Part shown: positions 1-12,200 of the stretch, piece by piece | Layout of the letters: every line of letters begins with the position of its first letter | Position numbering within the stretch: position 1 is the first letter of the stretch | Assembly: GCA_949126835.1 (NCBI GenBank) | Contig: OX421500.1 | Location: 30,547,641-30,611,640, forward strand | Length of the DNA: 64,000 bases | Origin: Anisus vortex | Lineage: Eukaryota; Mollusca; Gastropoda; Planorbidae | Direction of reading: 5' to 3' | Program-made: the position numbers and the translations under genes | Notes under the pieces: model-generated | The model's database searches: none | Told to the model about the DNA's origin: nothing | What the model saw: the letters and a program-made list of their open reading frames with translations, nothing else

Positions 1-147
1 TATGACTATATGTATATTACACACACACAAATATTAAACTTCTATTGTATATGACTATATGTATATTACACACACACAAATATTAAACTTCTATTGTATA
101 TGACTATATGTATATTACACACACACAATTATTAAACTTCTAAACAG
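1..147 (+). repeat. 49-bp tandem repeat, 3 copies, ending at a splice acceptor
   Basis: Units begin at 1, 50 and 99 with TATGACTATATG and include a CA run. The last copy diverges at its end to make the acceptor ...TTCTAAACAG just before the exon at 148. The array may extend left of the window. Confidence 0.9.
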
Positions 148-253
148 ATGCCAACACCTACGGTCCAGATATACAGAATAAATTCCCCCAAGTTTTCCCG
201 GAAGTTCCAATGGTAGGAGATGACATCTACATAGAATGTTTAGCTTTTGGGAG
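148..253 (+). CDS. Contactin A exon: Ig3, first half
   Basis: The acceptor AAACAG precedes it and the donor GTAACT follows. It reads [19 protein letters not shown], then a short stretch with the first Ig cysteine (IYIECLAFG). It is the same length (106 bp) and phase as 49442-49547 in contactin B. It is entered in phase 1 from an exon outside the window. Confidence 0.87.
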
Positions 254-3200
254 GTAACTCAATTTATATTTCTAATAAAACATTATTAGCTCCCTTCATT
301 TATGAATCTTACAGAACCATTATTGACACTGATATCAAATATAAAAACTGTTTTCTCTGTCTACAAAATAAAAGTTCATATTTCTTTATTATTATTATTA
401 TTATTTTATTACCATATTTTTTTAAGCAAAATTTTAGAAACCCAAAAGATATTGTATCTATAAAGAACGATTCGCAAATAAAACAATTACCAGAATATTT
501 GAAACTTTAGTAATACAATTTTTCATTTGCTATCAAATGCAAAAAAACAAATAAAAAAAAACAACAACACATTAATCTTTTAATTTTTTATTGGCTTTTT
601 TTTTTTCACCATAATAGTCGTGTTTAAAATCTATCCGATTGGCAAAGGAAAAAAAATGTGTCTTGACGGTTATAATTTAAAACCCAATAATCATAATTTA
701 ATTTAGTCATAAACATTCAAAACGCTGAAAGTTTAGACATTATTTTTTTTTATGATTCTACTTTAAGAAGACATGAGAACATGTCAATATAATAACATTA
801 ATTTTTTCAAAAGGAATTCGACTCTAAATGTTGATTTTTAATTTAAAAAAAAATGTTCATACAAATTATTTTCTTTAATAACCGAGATTAAAATGGCCCA
901 GTAGTGATAACCCGACAAATTCACTCGGTACTGTAAGCCTTGGCCTCGATAGACCAACAGGTTAAACTTTTAATACAGTCTATCGAAAAATATATTATGA
1001 TTTTCGTTTCTCAAATATCACCTCCAGGTTACCTCTGGAATACCGTTGGGTAAGGGAGGGCGGACAGCTGAGTCGTGGCTCTTACCTGATGGACCACAAC
1101 CGCGTGTTGGTGCTGCCCAGGACGGCTCTGTCGGACACTGGTCTCTACACCTGCATTGTCCGGTCGCAGTACAACATAGCCAACAAAACAGTACACCTTC
1201 AACTGAAAGGTCATAGTGTAGTCCTTATAGTAGCATAACTAGAGGGGGGGGGCGCCATCATTTGGAAAGGCGCCAAAATGGACACTTTCCTGGCCTTTAT
1301 TAGCCTATTACCAAAAAAAGCTAGCTTTTTTCTTAATAGGCTCCACTAGGGCACCTTTACCAGGGGATTGTGTGTACAACTTTAAAATAAAGATAAAAAA
1401 ACCTATAATATGATTAAGTTTCAACAACACTCAATCTATGTTGTTTTTATTTGTATTAGTTTTTATCACTTTATTACTATTCAATTTGAAGGATATACTT
1501 CCAAATTTTGCTACATTTACTCTTTTGATCACCCCCCCCCTATATCGTGTCTCTAATTGCCGCCACATTTATCCATATAAAAAAAATTATCACTATTATG
1601 AAAGACTTTGACTACAAAAGAAAAACAACTCTATACATCTAGTCTATTAAGAGCCTCTGGTCTGTCATTAGCCATTGATTCTCCACAGTAGTCATATTCA
1701 TGACATCCATCTCTTAGCCGTTTGTTCTCCATCAACTTGTGATCTTTCCATTCTTTCCATTAACTTGAGTTATCCATGACAATACTGTCCCGTTAAGTGT
1801 TAAGTATATCGATAGCTGTTGATAATCGATCTCGACCAAATTGAAAACTAGCGTACTGCAAAAGCATCACATTTTGGAATTTTCTTCCTATGTATTCAAC
1901 AGCAAAACCTTATTTTCCTTTCCCCCTACAACATCAACATTTGGATGAAGGGTCCAGTCTTACCTGGACTTGTTATACAATAGCCATGCCCAAACCTGTG
2001 TACACCTGGTATAGAAATGGTGTCGCTTTGAAGACTGGGGATGTTGAGGGAATCAAGGTAAGTTATCATGTATGTCTGTCTGTTGTCTGTCTACCATTCA
2101 ATCATTCTACCAATCCATCTGTCTGCCTGTCATTCAATCAATCTATCTGTTCTTCTGTTTGTTGTTTGTCGATCATCCAATCTATATATACCCATCCGTC
2201 TATTGCTTGTCTGTCAGTCAATCAATCTATCTGTCCATCTGTCTGTTGTATGTCTGTCATTCAATCAATCTATCTGTCCATCTGGCTGTTGTCTGTCATT
2301 AAACCAATCTATCTGTCCATTTGGCTGTTGTCTGTCATTCAACCAATCTATCTGTACATCTTTCTGTTGTCTGTTGTCTGTCTGTCAGTCAACCAATATA
2401 TCTGTACATCTTTCTGTTGTCTGTATGTCATTCAATCAATCTATCTGTACATCTTTCTGTTGTCTGTTTGTCATTCAACCAATCTATCTGTACATATTTC
2501 TGTTGTCTGTTGTCTGTCTGCCATTCAATCAATCTATCTGTCCATCTTTCTATTGTCGGTCTATCATTCAACCAATATATCTGTCCATCTTTCTGTTGTC
2601 TGTTATTTAATCAATCTATCTGTTCACCTGTGTGGTGTCTGTCCGTCATTCAATCAATATATCTCTCCATTTAGTGTATGGAATGAGATGGTATCAACTA
2701 GTACATTAACTTAAATATATTCCTTCTCAAGATATCCAGAAACACTCTGACAATAGATAAAGTTGAGGCAGCAACACACAGCGGAATGTACCAATGTGAG
2801 GCTTCCAACCAGTTTGGGCTGGCCAGGTCATCCGCTCAGCTTAGGGTTCTTTGTGAGTACATACTTGTGTGTGCATGTGTGTGAGCGTTTGTTTGTCAGT
2901 TTGTTTATATGCGTGGACTTGTCAGTGTGAGAGTGACCCTACCTCTGCTAGCATGTATAGGTTATTTTTTTTAATTTTTTAAATGAACAATCGAGCTGAA
3001 CCAGTTTGTGTGTCTATTTATCGGCTTCTAAAACAACTAATCACAAGAAACTGTAGAACATTTCCAACTTGAATGCTCTAAGCTAATCTACCTCAGACAC
3101 ACTCCTCCCCCCTCCCCCGCCCTCAACCTAACATTATCAACACAATATACAGCAATAGAGAATAACTTAAAAAAGACATGTTTATATGTTTGTCTGGCAT

Positions 3201-6200
3201 TAGTTGCAAGAGAGCAATCTGCACTGCATACTGGTTAACAGAAGAAGAAATATTTTTTTAAAAATATGAATTCTGGAAAATCTCCTCTAGAAATTTACTT
3301 CTGAAATTATACCTCCGGAAATTGACCTCTAGAAATTTAATTCCGAGATTTACTTTTAGGATTTTACCTCCAGAAATTTACCTCTACAAATTTACACCTA
3401 GAAGTTTACCTCCAGAAATTTACCTCTACAAATTTACACCTAGAAGTTTACCTCCAGAAATTTACCTCTACAAATTTACACCTAGAAGTTTATCGCCAGA
3501 AATTTACATCTAGAAATATACCTCTAGATTCTAAATTTTTATTATTAACTTTAGACTTTAATCGATTTTGCGCCCACAGCCTTTGCGCCCACGTTTAGCC
3601 GCCATCCAGTTGAGAAGTTCAAGCCGGCTGCTCTCGGAGGAAACGTCACAATCTCTTGCCGACCAGAGGCGGCCCCCAGGGCTACAGTCAAGTGGCTGAG
3701 GGGCAGCGTAGAGTTAACCAGCGTGAAGCCCAACGGTGATCTAGAGCTCTCTGCCCTGACCAAAGCTGACGAAGGGGAGTACACCTGCGTGGCGACAAAC
3801 CCACTGGGGGAGATGAAAGTGACCTGTTGGTTGGAAATACAAGGTAATTAAGACAGGTAAAAGCAACAACTGAACTATTCTTAACCCTTACAGTCCCGGG
3901 CGCGTATAGAGCGGAACTGAAGGCAGCATAGATAGAAGTAGGTCGGTACGGGAAGGGTTAAACTGTTTGGGTTTTGTTCGATGTTGTGGGTCTAATGGTT
4001 TCTATTTCATGTTAATTCTGTTTTTCTTCCGGAACTAGCGCTGATGGGATACCAGAAATTAATTTTGATAAAGTAGAAGCGGCTTGCAATTGTGATTGTA
4101 GCACATTTGTTTTGCACGTAATTTCCATATTTAGATATGGGGAATCTGAGGAAACTCTCATTACATTGATCTATTGGGGAACATAGCCGCTAAAACAGAC
4201 AACTTTAGAGTTTATACCGTGGACTATAAAGTGTGAATACTTTCAGCACTCATTACAACATTAGTTCTCATCTGGTTCTATTCTGCTTAATCGGCAATAC
4301 GCCCAAGTATGTCAAATATACTCCAAATAAAATTTAATTTATCAAGACCAATGGACTCCAAATATTGTGCCAGGCACCCTAGGGAGCAGCGGGGTCTTTA
4401 CAATGGGGTTCTGGGATTCTGCAACAACTACATTTTTGGATTCAACGCGGTATGATTTAAGAGTTTGGGATTTGCACCATGGAAAAACTTCTCTTCCGAT
4501 AGAGCGCCGCACATGGAAAGAGTTTGTAAACCACTTTCCTTATCCCTTATGCGAGAACAAATGAATATAAGTACTCTTTCTTCCCGAGTGGCATTCGGGC
4601 ATGGAATGGGTTGACTGAACAAACCAGGAAAACCAGTAACTGAACATTATTTAAAGCATTAATAAAAATGCAAAACTAGACTCGGACCACGGATAAGCGT
4701 AGGACGCAATAATCTTCTTTATAGAAGGAGAGTCTGTAGTGTATAAGATAAAACAACTCGTTTACAAAAACAATAAATACAACAGCAATAATAATTGGAT
4801 GTTCTTTTGGTTTAATTCGCATTTGTTTATTGCGATAGGTGAAGTTGTGTTTACAGAGAGGCCGGTGGACGTGGAGATAGAACAGAACAGCACGACTTAC
4901 CTCCCTTGTAAAGTCTCCTACGACCAGAGCAAAGTGGACGTGACGTACGAGTGGCGGTTCTTTTCTCACGCCATAGACTTCACAAGTAGTAGTGACGAGA
5001 GGGCGCACTATGCAATGGTTTGTCTGCACGTGTTGTGTGTTGCACGTGTTGTGTGTTGCACGTGTTGTGTGTTGCACGTGTTGTGTGTTGCACGTGTTGT
5101 GTGTTGCACGTGTTGTGTGTTGCACGTGTTGTGTGTTGCACGTGTTGTGTGTTGCACGTGTTGTGTGTTGCACGTGTTGTGTGTTGCACGTGTTGTGTGT
5201 TGTACGTGTTGTGTGTTGCACGTGTTGTGTGTTGCACGTGTTGTGTGTTGCACGTGTTGTGTGTTGCACGTGTTGTGTGATGCACGTGTTGTGTGCTGCA
5301 CGTGTTGTGTGCTGCACGTGTTGTGTGTTGCACGTGTTGTGTGTTGCACGTGTTGTGTGCTGCACGTGTTGTGTGATGCACGTGTTGTGTGTTGCACGTG
5401 TTGTGTGTTGCACGTGTTGTGTGTTGCACGTGTTGTGTGTTGCACGTGTTGTGTGTTGCACGTGTTGTGTGTTGCACGTGTTGTGTGTTGCACGTGTTGT
5501 GTGTTGCACGTGTTGTGTGTTGCACGTGTTGTGTGTTGCACGTGTTGTGTGTTGCACGTGTTGTATGCTGCACGTGTTGTGTGTTGCACGTGTTGTGTGT
5601 TGCACGTGTTGTGTGCTGCACGTGTTGTGTGCTGCACGTGTTGTGTGCTGCACGTGTTGAGTGTTGCACGTGTTGTGTGCTGCACGTGTTGTGTGCTGCA
5701 CGTGTTGTGTGCTGCACGTGTTGTGTGTTGCACGTGTTGTGTGCTGCACGTGTTGTGTGTTGCACGTGTTGTGTGTTGCACGTGTTGTGTGTTGCACTTT
5801 TTGTGTGTTGCACGTGTTGTGTGTTGCACGTGTTGTGTGTTGCACGTGTTGTGTGTTGCACGTGTTGTGTGTTGCACGTGTTGTGTGTTGCACGTGTTGT
5901 GTGTTGCACGTGTTGTGTGTTGCACGTGTTGTGTGATGCACGTGTTGTGTGTTGCACGTGTTGTGTGCTGCACGTGTTGTGTGTTGCACGTGTTGTGTGT
6001 TGCACGTGTTGTGTGCTGCACGTGTTGTGTGTTGCACGTGTTGTGTGTTGCACGTGTTGTGTGCTGCACGTGTTGTGTGTTGCACGTGTTGTGTGTTGCA
6101 CGTGTTGTGTGCTGCACGTGTTGTGTGTTGCACGTGTTGTGTGTTGCACGTGTTGTGTGCTGCACGTGTTGTGTGTTGCACGTGTTGTGTGCTGCACGTG

Positions 6201-9200
6201 TTGTGTGCTGCACGTGTTGTGTGTTGCACGTGTTGTGTGTTGCACGTGTTGTGTGCTGCACGTGTTGTGTGTTGCACGTGTTGTGTGCTGCACGTGTTGT
6301 GTGCTGCACGTGTTGTGTGCTGCACGTGTTGTGTATTGCACGTGTTGTGTGCTGCACGTGTTGTGTGCTGCACGTGTTGTGTGTTGCACGTGTTGTGTGT
6401 TGCACGTGTTGTGTGTTGCACGTGTTGTGTGCTGCACGTGTTGTGTGTTGCACGTGTTGTGTGTTGCACGTGTTGTGTGTTGCACGTGTTGTGTGTTGCA
6501 CGTGTTGTGTGTTGCACGTGTTGTGTGTTGCACGTGTTGTGTGTTGCACGTGTTGTGTGTTGCACGTGTTGTGTGTTGCACGTGTTGTGTGCTGCACGTG
6601 TTGTGTGCTGCACGTGTTGTGTGTTGCACGTGTTGTGTGTTGCACGTGTTGTGTGTTGCACGTGTTGTGTGCTGCACGTGTTGTGTGCTGCACGTGTTGT
6701 GTGTTGCACGTGTTGTGTGCTGCACGTGTTGTGTGTTGCACGTGTTGTGTGTTGCACGTGTTGTGTGTTGCACGTGTTGTGTGTTGCACGTGTTGTGTGT
6801 TGCACGTGTTGTGTGTTGCACGTGTTGTGTGTTGCACGTGTTGTGTGTTGCACGTGTTGTGTGTTGCACGTGTTTTGTGTTGCACGTGTTGTGTGTTGCA
6901 CGTGTTGTGTGTTGCACGTGTTGTGTGTTGCACGTGTTGTGTGTTGCACGTGTTGTGTGTTGCACGTGTTGTGTGTTGCACGTGTTGTGTGTTACACGTG
7001 TTGTGTGTTGCACGTGTTGTGTGTTGCACGTGTTGTGTGCTGCACGTGTTGTGTGCTGCACGTGTTGTGTGCTGCACGTGTTGTGTGTTGCACGTGTTGT
7101 TTTTTTTTGCACGTGTTGTGTGTTGCACGTGTTGTGTGTTGCACGTGTTGTGTGTTGCACGTGTTGTGTGTTGCACGTGTTGTGTGTTGCATGTGTTGTG
7201 TGCTGCACGTGTTGTGTGCTGCACGTGTTGTGTGCTGCACGTGTTGTGTGCTGCACGTGTTGTGTGCTGCACGCGTTGTGTGTTGCACGTGTTGTGTGTT
7301 GCACGTGTTGTGTGTTGCACGTGTTGTGTGCTGCACGTGTTGTGTGATGCACGTGTTGTGTGCTGCACGTGTTGTGTGTTGCACGTGTTGTAATATCTTG
7401 TCAGCATTAATTCATAGGAACCTTAGTTGTTGTTGTTTGGTGTTTTTTTGTTGCTTTTTTTTGGGGCGGGGGGGGGGAAAAGGGGGGAGGAGGAGAGATA
7501 CACATTTTTTGCCAAAGAATATAATAACACTATATCTTATAAGGTCCTTATTTTGCTGAATTTGTAAATATATGTTCGATTTGGTCCAATATTTGTAAGA
7601 AATGTTAATATAGTTAATAATTAATTCTTATTTTCAACAATTTCGATTTATTTCTTTATGATTGTAAAACATTAGCTGTAAAAAAATGTCGATTTAATAA
7701 CTGCAAAAAAAAGTGTAAATATTGTTACCTTATTTTTTCTAAAATGTAAAGACCGGTCCAACATTTTAATAATTTTCATATGATTGTACGATATCAGTGC
7801 GTAACAATTGTGGCTACTTATATGTCTGTCCAATATATGACTTTAAATGTATCCTAATAGTCTAAAATGTTGACAAAATTTTAACATGGGTCCAATCTCT
7901 CTTATTCTGTATCACCCCCGCCATGCCACCTTATCCTGGGCCAGCCAACTGATTTCATGCCATGTTTTATTAATGGCCTTCGCTTCCTAATCAATGGTTC
8001 TTCTCCAGGTTCCAATTGGTTTTTCCATCTTTTTTTTTTCTGATGGTGTCCATTTCAAGGTAATGCTTGGAAGTCTCTTTCTATCCTCGCCCAACGGGGT
8101 CTCTACAGTATAATATGGAATAAGAAAAAAGCGAAGAATGTGGTCCAACCATCTCCATCTTCTTTTCTTTATTTCTTCTTGGTCCAATGTATAACTATAA
8201 TTATCTCAGAATAGTCCAAAATTTATTCCAAAACTATTAGATCTTTGACTCCTACATCTATACAAGTATGTTTATCCATACATTTCAAATATTCTCAGCC
8301 AGAAATCTCTGCAGGCTCGGGAAAGCTGTACATCATAGCATCACAGTTTCGACACGCGGGTCGCTACACGTGTGTTGTCAAGTCTGTGTATGGCGCCTTA
8401 TCACACACTGCCTACGTCACAGTCAGAGGTAATTCTAAGTCAGGGGCATCCCCACACACACTGGTATTAGATCCTTGACCCGTGCCCTCTAAATATTGTA
8501 TATAGGGCCACCAGGTTAAAGTAATGTGTATATAATAACAAGTAAGTAAAGTGTTCCATGTCGGTCCATGAGATATTGAAGTTGCGTTTACTCATTTCCG
8601 TTCCCACTACAAAGCATATGGATTATGTGGCCAGTACAACGCCAGGATGCCTTTACATTTTTCCCCAACTAAAATCAGTCACCCATTACAGATAGCTAAA
8701 CTCAGGAACACATTCAGGACCAGAAGAATAAAAACCCAGGACGGTTTAACCTTAGATTCGAACCCAAGAACATAGGAATAGAAATCCGAGCGCGCTGTTG
8801 CTAAATCACTATGACTCATACTAACTCAACCGTAGCTTTATCTTTCATACCACTAATCCTGCTGAAATGTATTGGACTATGAAAGGATGGTGACTATTGC
8901 TTGGCAGTTAACCGTTTCAAGCAGCTTAAAGTTGTAGAGTATTCTTCATCGGATCAATCATAGTGTTTAGGGCAAGTCAACCAGCGTTTACAAGTCTCCG
9001 AGGCCACGGCATACTGTGGGAATTGTGTGCCCAAACTACTTCATGTCTCGAACTATACGTCTTTGCAGTGGCGTAGCTAGGGCCATCTGCGCCCGGGGAC
9101 ATGACACAAAGTCTGCGGCCCTTCTCGGACAGACAACGAATAAAAGACAAAAATGTATACATGAAAAATAATAAACTGCTACTTGAATAGGTGGGTCTTC

Positions 9201-12200
9201 AGCCGGCCCCTGAAGGTGTCAAAGCTAGGGCTCTGTCGAAGCTGTAGTGGGAGGGCATTCCAGGCGGACGGGCTCACGTATGGGAATGCTCGTTCGCCAG
9301 CGGACACCAGTTTCACACGGTGGCCGAGACTGTATTCATGAGACTGTAGTCACCTGCTATTCTTAACTGCTAAGCATACGCTCTTTTACTTTTAGCTTTT
9401 CGTTCAAATTACACTTGTGAACAGATTTTATCGCACATGAAAGCTGTTTTAAGCATACAAAAAGATCACTTACACTCATTGATTGATACATTAAAAATAG
9501 TTTTTTTATGCTCATCTTCTTTATTTAAACATACATAAAAGCAATTCTAAAACAATTTTTTGTATTATTAATTTAATAAATATAAGAGACTTATTTAATA
9601 GCACTATATTATGTAATTTCTGTAATTATTAATGTTTAAAATATAAACTCCTTAAATGGACAGACAATTAATGCAGGAAATGTTTATTTACAACTGTTTA
9701 ACGTAAACTAGGCCCTATTTTTATCCTCTAATAAAATAAACCTTGTAATGAATACTATAATGTTGGATTTATATAAAGAAATAATAATTAGTCAGTAATA
9801 TTTGTTATCTTACAAAACATAACTGGTTTGGCATCACTATTGAATCAAATGTCTTGAAATGTGGACACGTTTTTAAATAAAGGGAGATAAGTAACCCATT
9901 TTATTTGAGCTAATATTTCTAATTTGTTTCTTTTCTTTTCTTTCTTTTAAAAACAATAAATGGCTTACAATTTATAACTTTGAAATGATAAAACAGAAAA
10001 TTATATAAGTATTATATGACTGAAGTATGTAAATCTATATTTTCAAACATTTCATTAAGTACCCAATTTGCATGATTACAACTTATCTATTCAACCTGTA
10101 TAATTGTTAAAACCAACTGCCACTTTCAGTATATGAAGAAGATTATTTGAGCCCGAACTGATCTTTGTTTAAAAAAAAAGCCATCAGCAATTCTACATTG
10201 TGGATGTGTTATTTGTTTATGAGTAAAATGGCGCCCCTTAATGCTCAATGGGGGCGCCAAAATCATGCTTGCCAATTGGTTTGTAATTAAGATATTTGTG
10301 GAGCTCCTAAATTCAATCTTGCAAACGTATTTGGGATACATTAGTTTACATCAAAATAAAATTATATAATTAGTTTTAATACTCATTTTGGCGCCGCTTA
10401 ACGTGGCGCCCGGGGACATATGTCCCTCCCTAGCTACGCCAATGCGTCTTTGTAACCCACATGTATGACTGAGACGAAATTTGATTTCGCTCTACAATTG
10501 TTTAATTTTGTTTATACTGAAAATGGCAGTAATATTACGGAAAAACATGTGGTATAAATATGATCAATAATAAGCGAAAGTTATAAATATAAAAATAAGA
10601 TCAGTAAATGAGCCCGTAGCGATGTTATATGATGACATGAATAACGAAAGAATATAAAGCGGACGTTCTATAAAGTTGTTTTGTTCTGTCTAGCGTAATA
10701 TTGCCTTCTTGAATTATAAGACTATTGTTTGCAATAAATTAACTTTTAACCAATGTAGACATTTAAAATTCAATGAAAACACCATCGTTTTGAAACCTGC
10801 ACATTCTGGAAGCCCCCAACCATATCGCTTTTCGGCCTTTGGCTAAGATCAAAGTGTAGCATGACCCCAAGCTAGTAGCGGCACCAAGAATTATTGATGT
10901 GGTCTAGAGACAGTGCGATGGGTTAAAAAGTCGAAGCCAGAGTTTTCTTCTGGATCACATTGGGATTTATCTCAAGTCACCTCTATGTGTAATAAATTTC
11001 ATGAATCTATTTAAGAAAACACATTGTTTATTATCAGCCAACAAATACCATGGTAGACAACATGTATTTTAACTGTTCAACCTTTTGCTCCATTAGATTT
11101 AAGAAAACTTGAATAAGAGTCAATAAAAATAATGATTACACACAAAGGATTCTATGGTAAAAGTGAAAGTATAGATGCATTGCCCACGACATACTAGGAG
11201 ATGATGATGCCAGTACGATTCCAGTTTTCTTTGTCTTTGTCCAACTAAAGTTCTTTTTTATATAAAGTGAAGTATCCCGTCGGACCAAATTGGAAGTAGC
11301 ATTCACCAGTTTCTGTGGCCACGGCATACTGGATAGTTGTGTGGCCAACACAAAGCACAGCCGCCTTTACTTTACCCCAACAAAGGTCAGGTACCCATCA
11401 AAGCGCAAATAGATTTAGGGACACCCTCCAGACCCGAGAAACAAATCCTAGCCCTCACCAGAATTCGAACCCAGGATCTTTCGTACCCTACCGCCGTGAC
11501 CCAAATGCATATTTTTATCACATAATGTGATGGTTACTTCCTTAGACTGTCCGCCAACTCAAGCTCACCACTCTATGTTGTTGTTTTTACCAGATCACAG
11601 CAGCTTTGAAGTTTTCATTTGTTTCTTTGTCTATCTTCTACAGGGCCCCCGGGTGAGCCCGCCGGTGTTCATGCCAGACAGAAAAACGACGCCGAGCCTC
11701 AAAACCACGACAACCTGGCCATCTGGTGGCAGGACGGGGAAATATACGGCTACCCGATCACCAAATACACAATACAGTACCTGTCTGTTGAAGACCCGGA
11801 CAATTGGATCAATTTGGAAAAAGGTGTTTCACGTATTAGTAACGATTTTATAAGAAAACGTTTGTAGGAATCGAAATTTAGATGCACGAAGTGCTTATTT
11901 GAGATGTCATTTACACTGCGTAATGGATATTTCAAAACATCTACCGTAACTGGTGAAATAATAAATGACAAATTATGGGAACAATGACAAATGATCAATG
12001 TTAATTTTCTAAAATATTAAATGATAAATAGCGATTTAGACAAATAGTCATTTGGAAATTGTCCAAATATTAAAAGAATAAACTGGTAAATACTAAAGTA
12101 GAAAGTAAAAAAAAATAATTGTAAATTAAAACAGAAGACAAATTGTACATGATAAATTATTAAAAATATCACATATAATGTATAGTCAAATAGACAATGA

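Noticed and set aside
2068..2714. Three overlapping plus-strand ORFs rich in Cys, Ser and Leu
   Set aside because: Translation of the intronic tandem repeat after a valid splice donor at 2058.
4676..7559. Several 500-880-codon ORFs on both strands (Cys/Val-rich and His/Thr/Asn-rich repeats)
   Set aside because: All six frames are open because the 16-bp minisatellite unit contains no stop codon. They are not genes.
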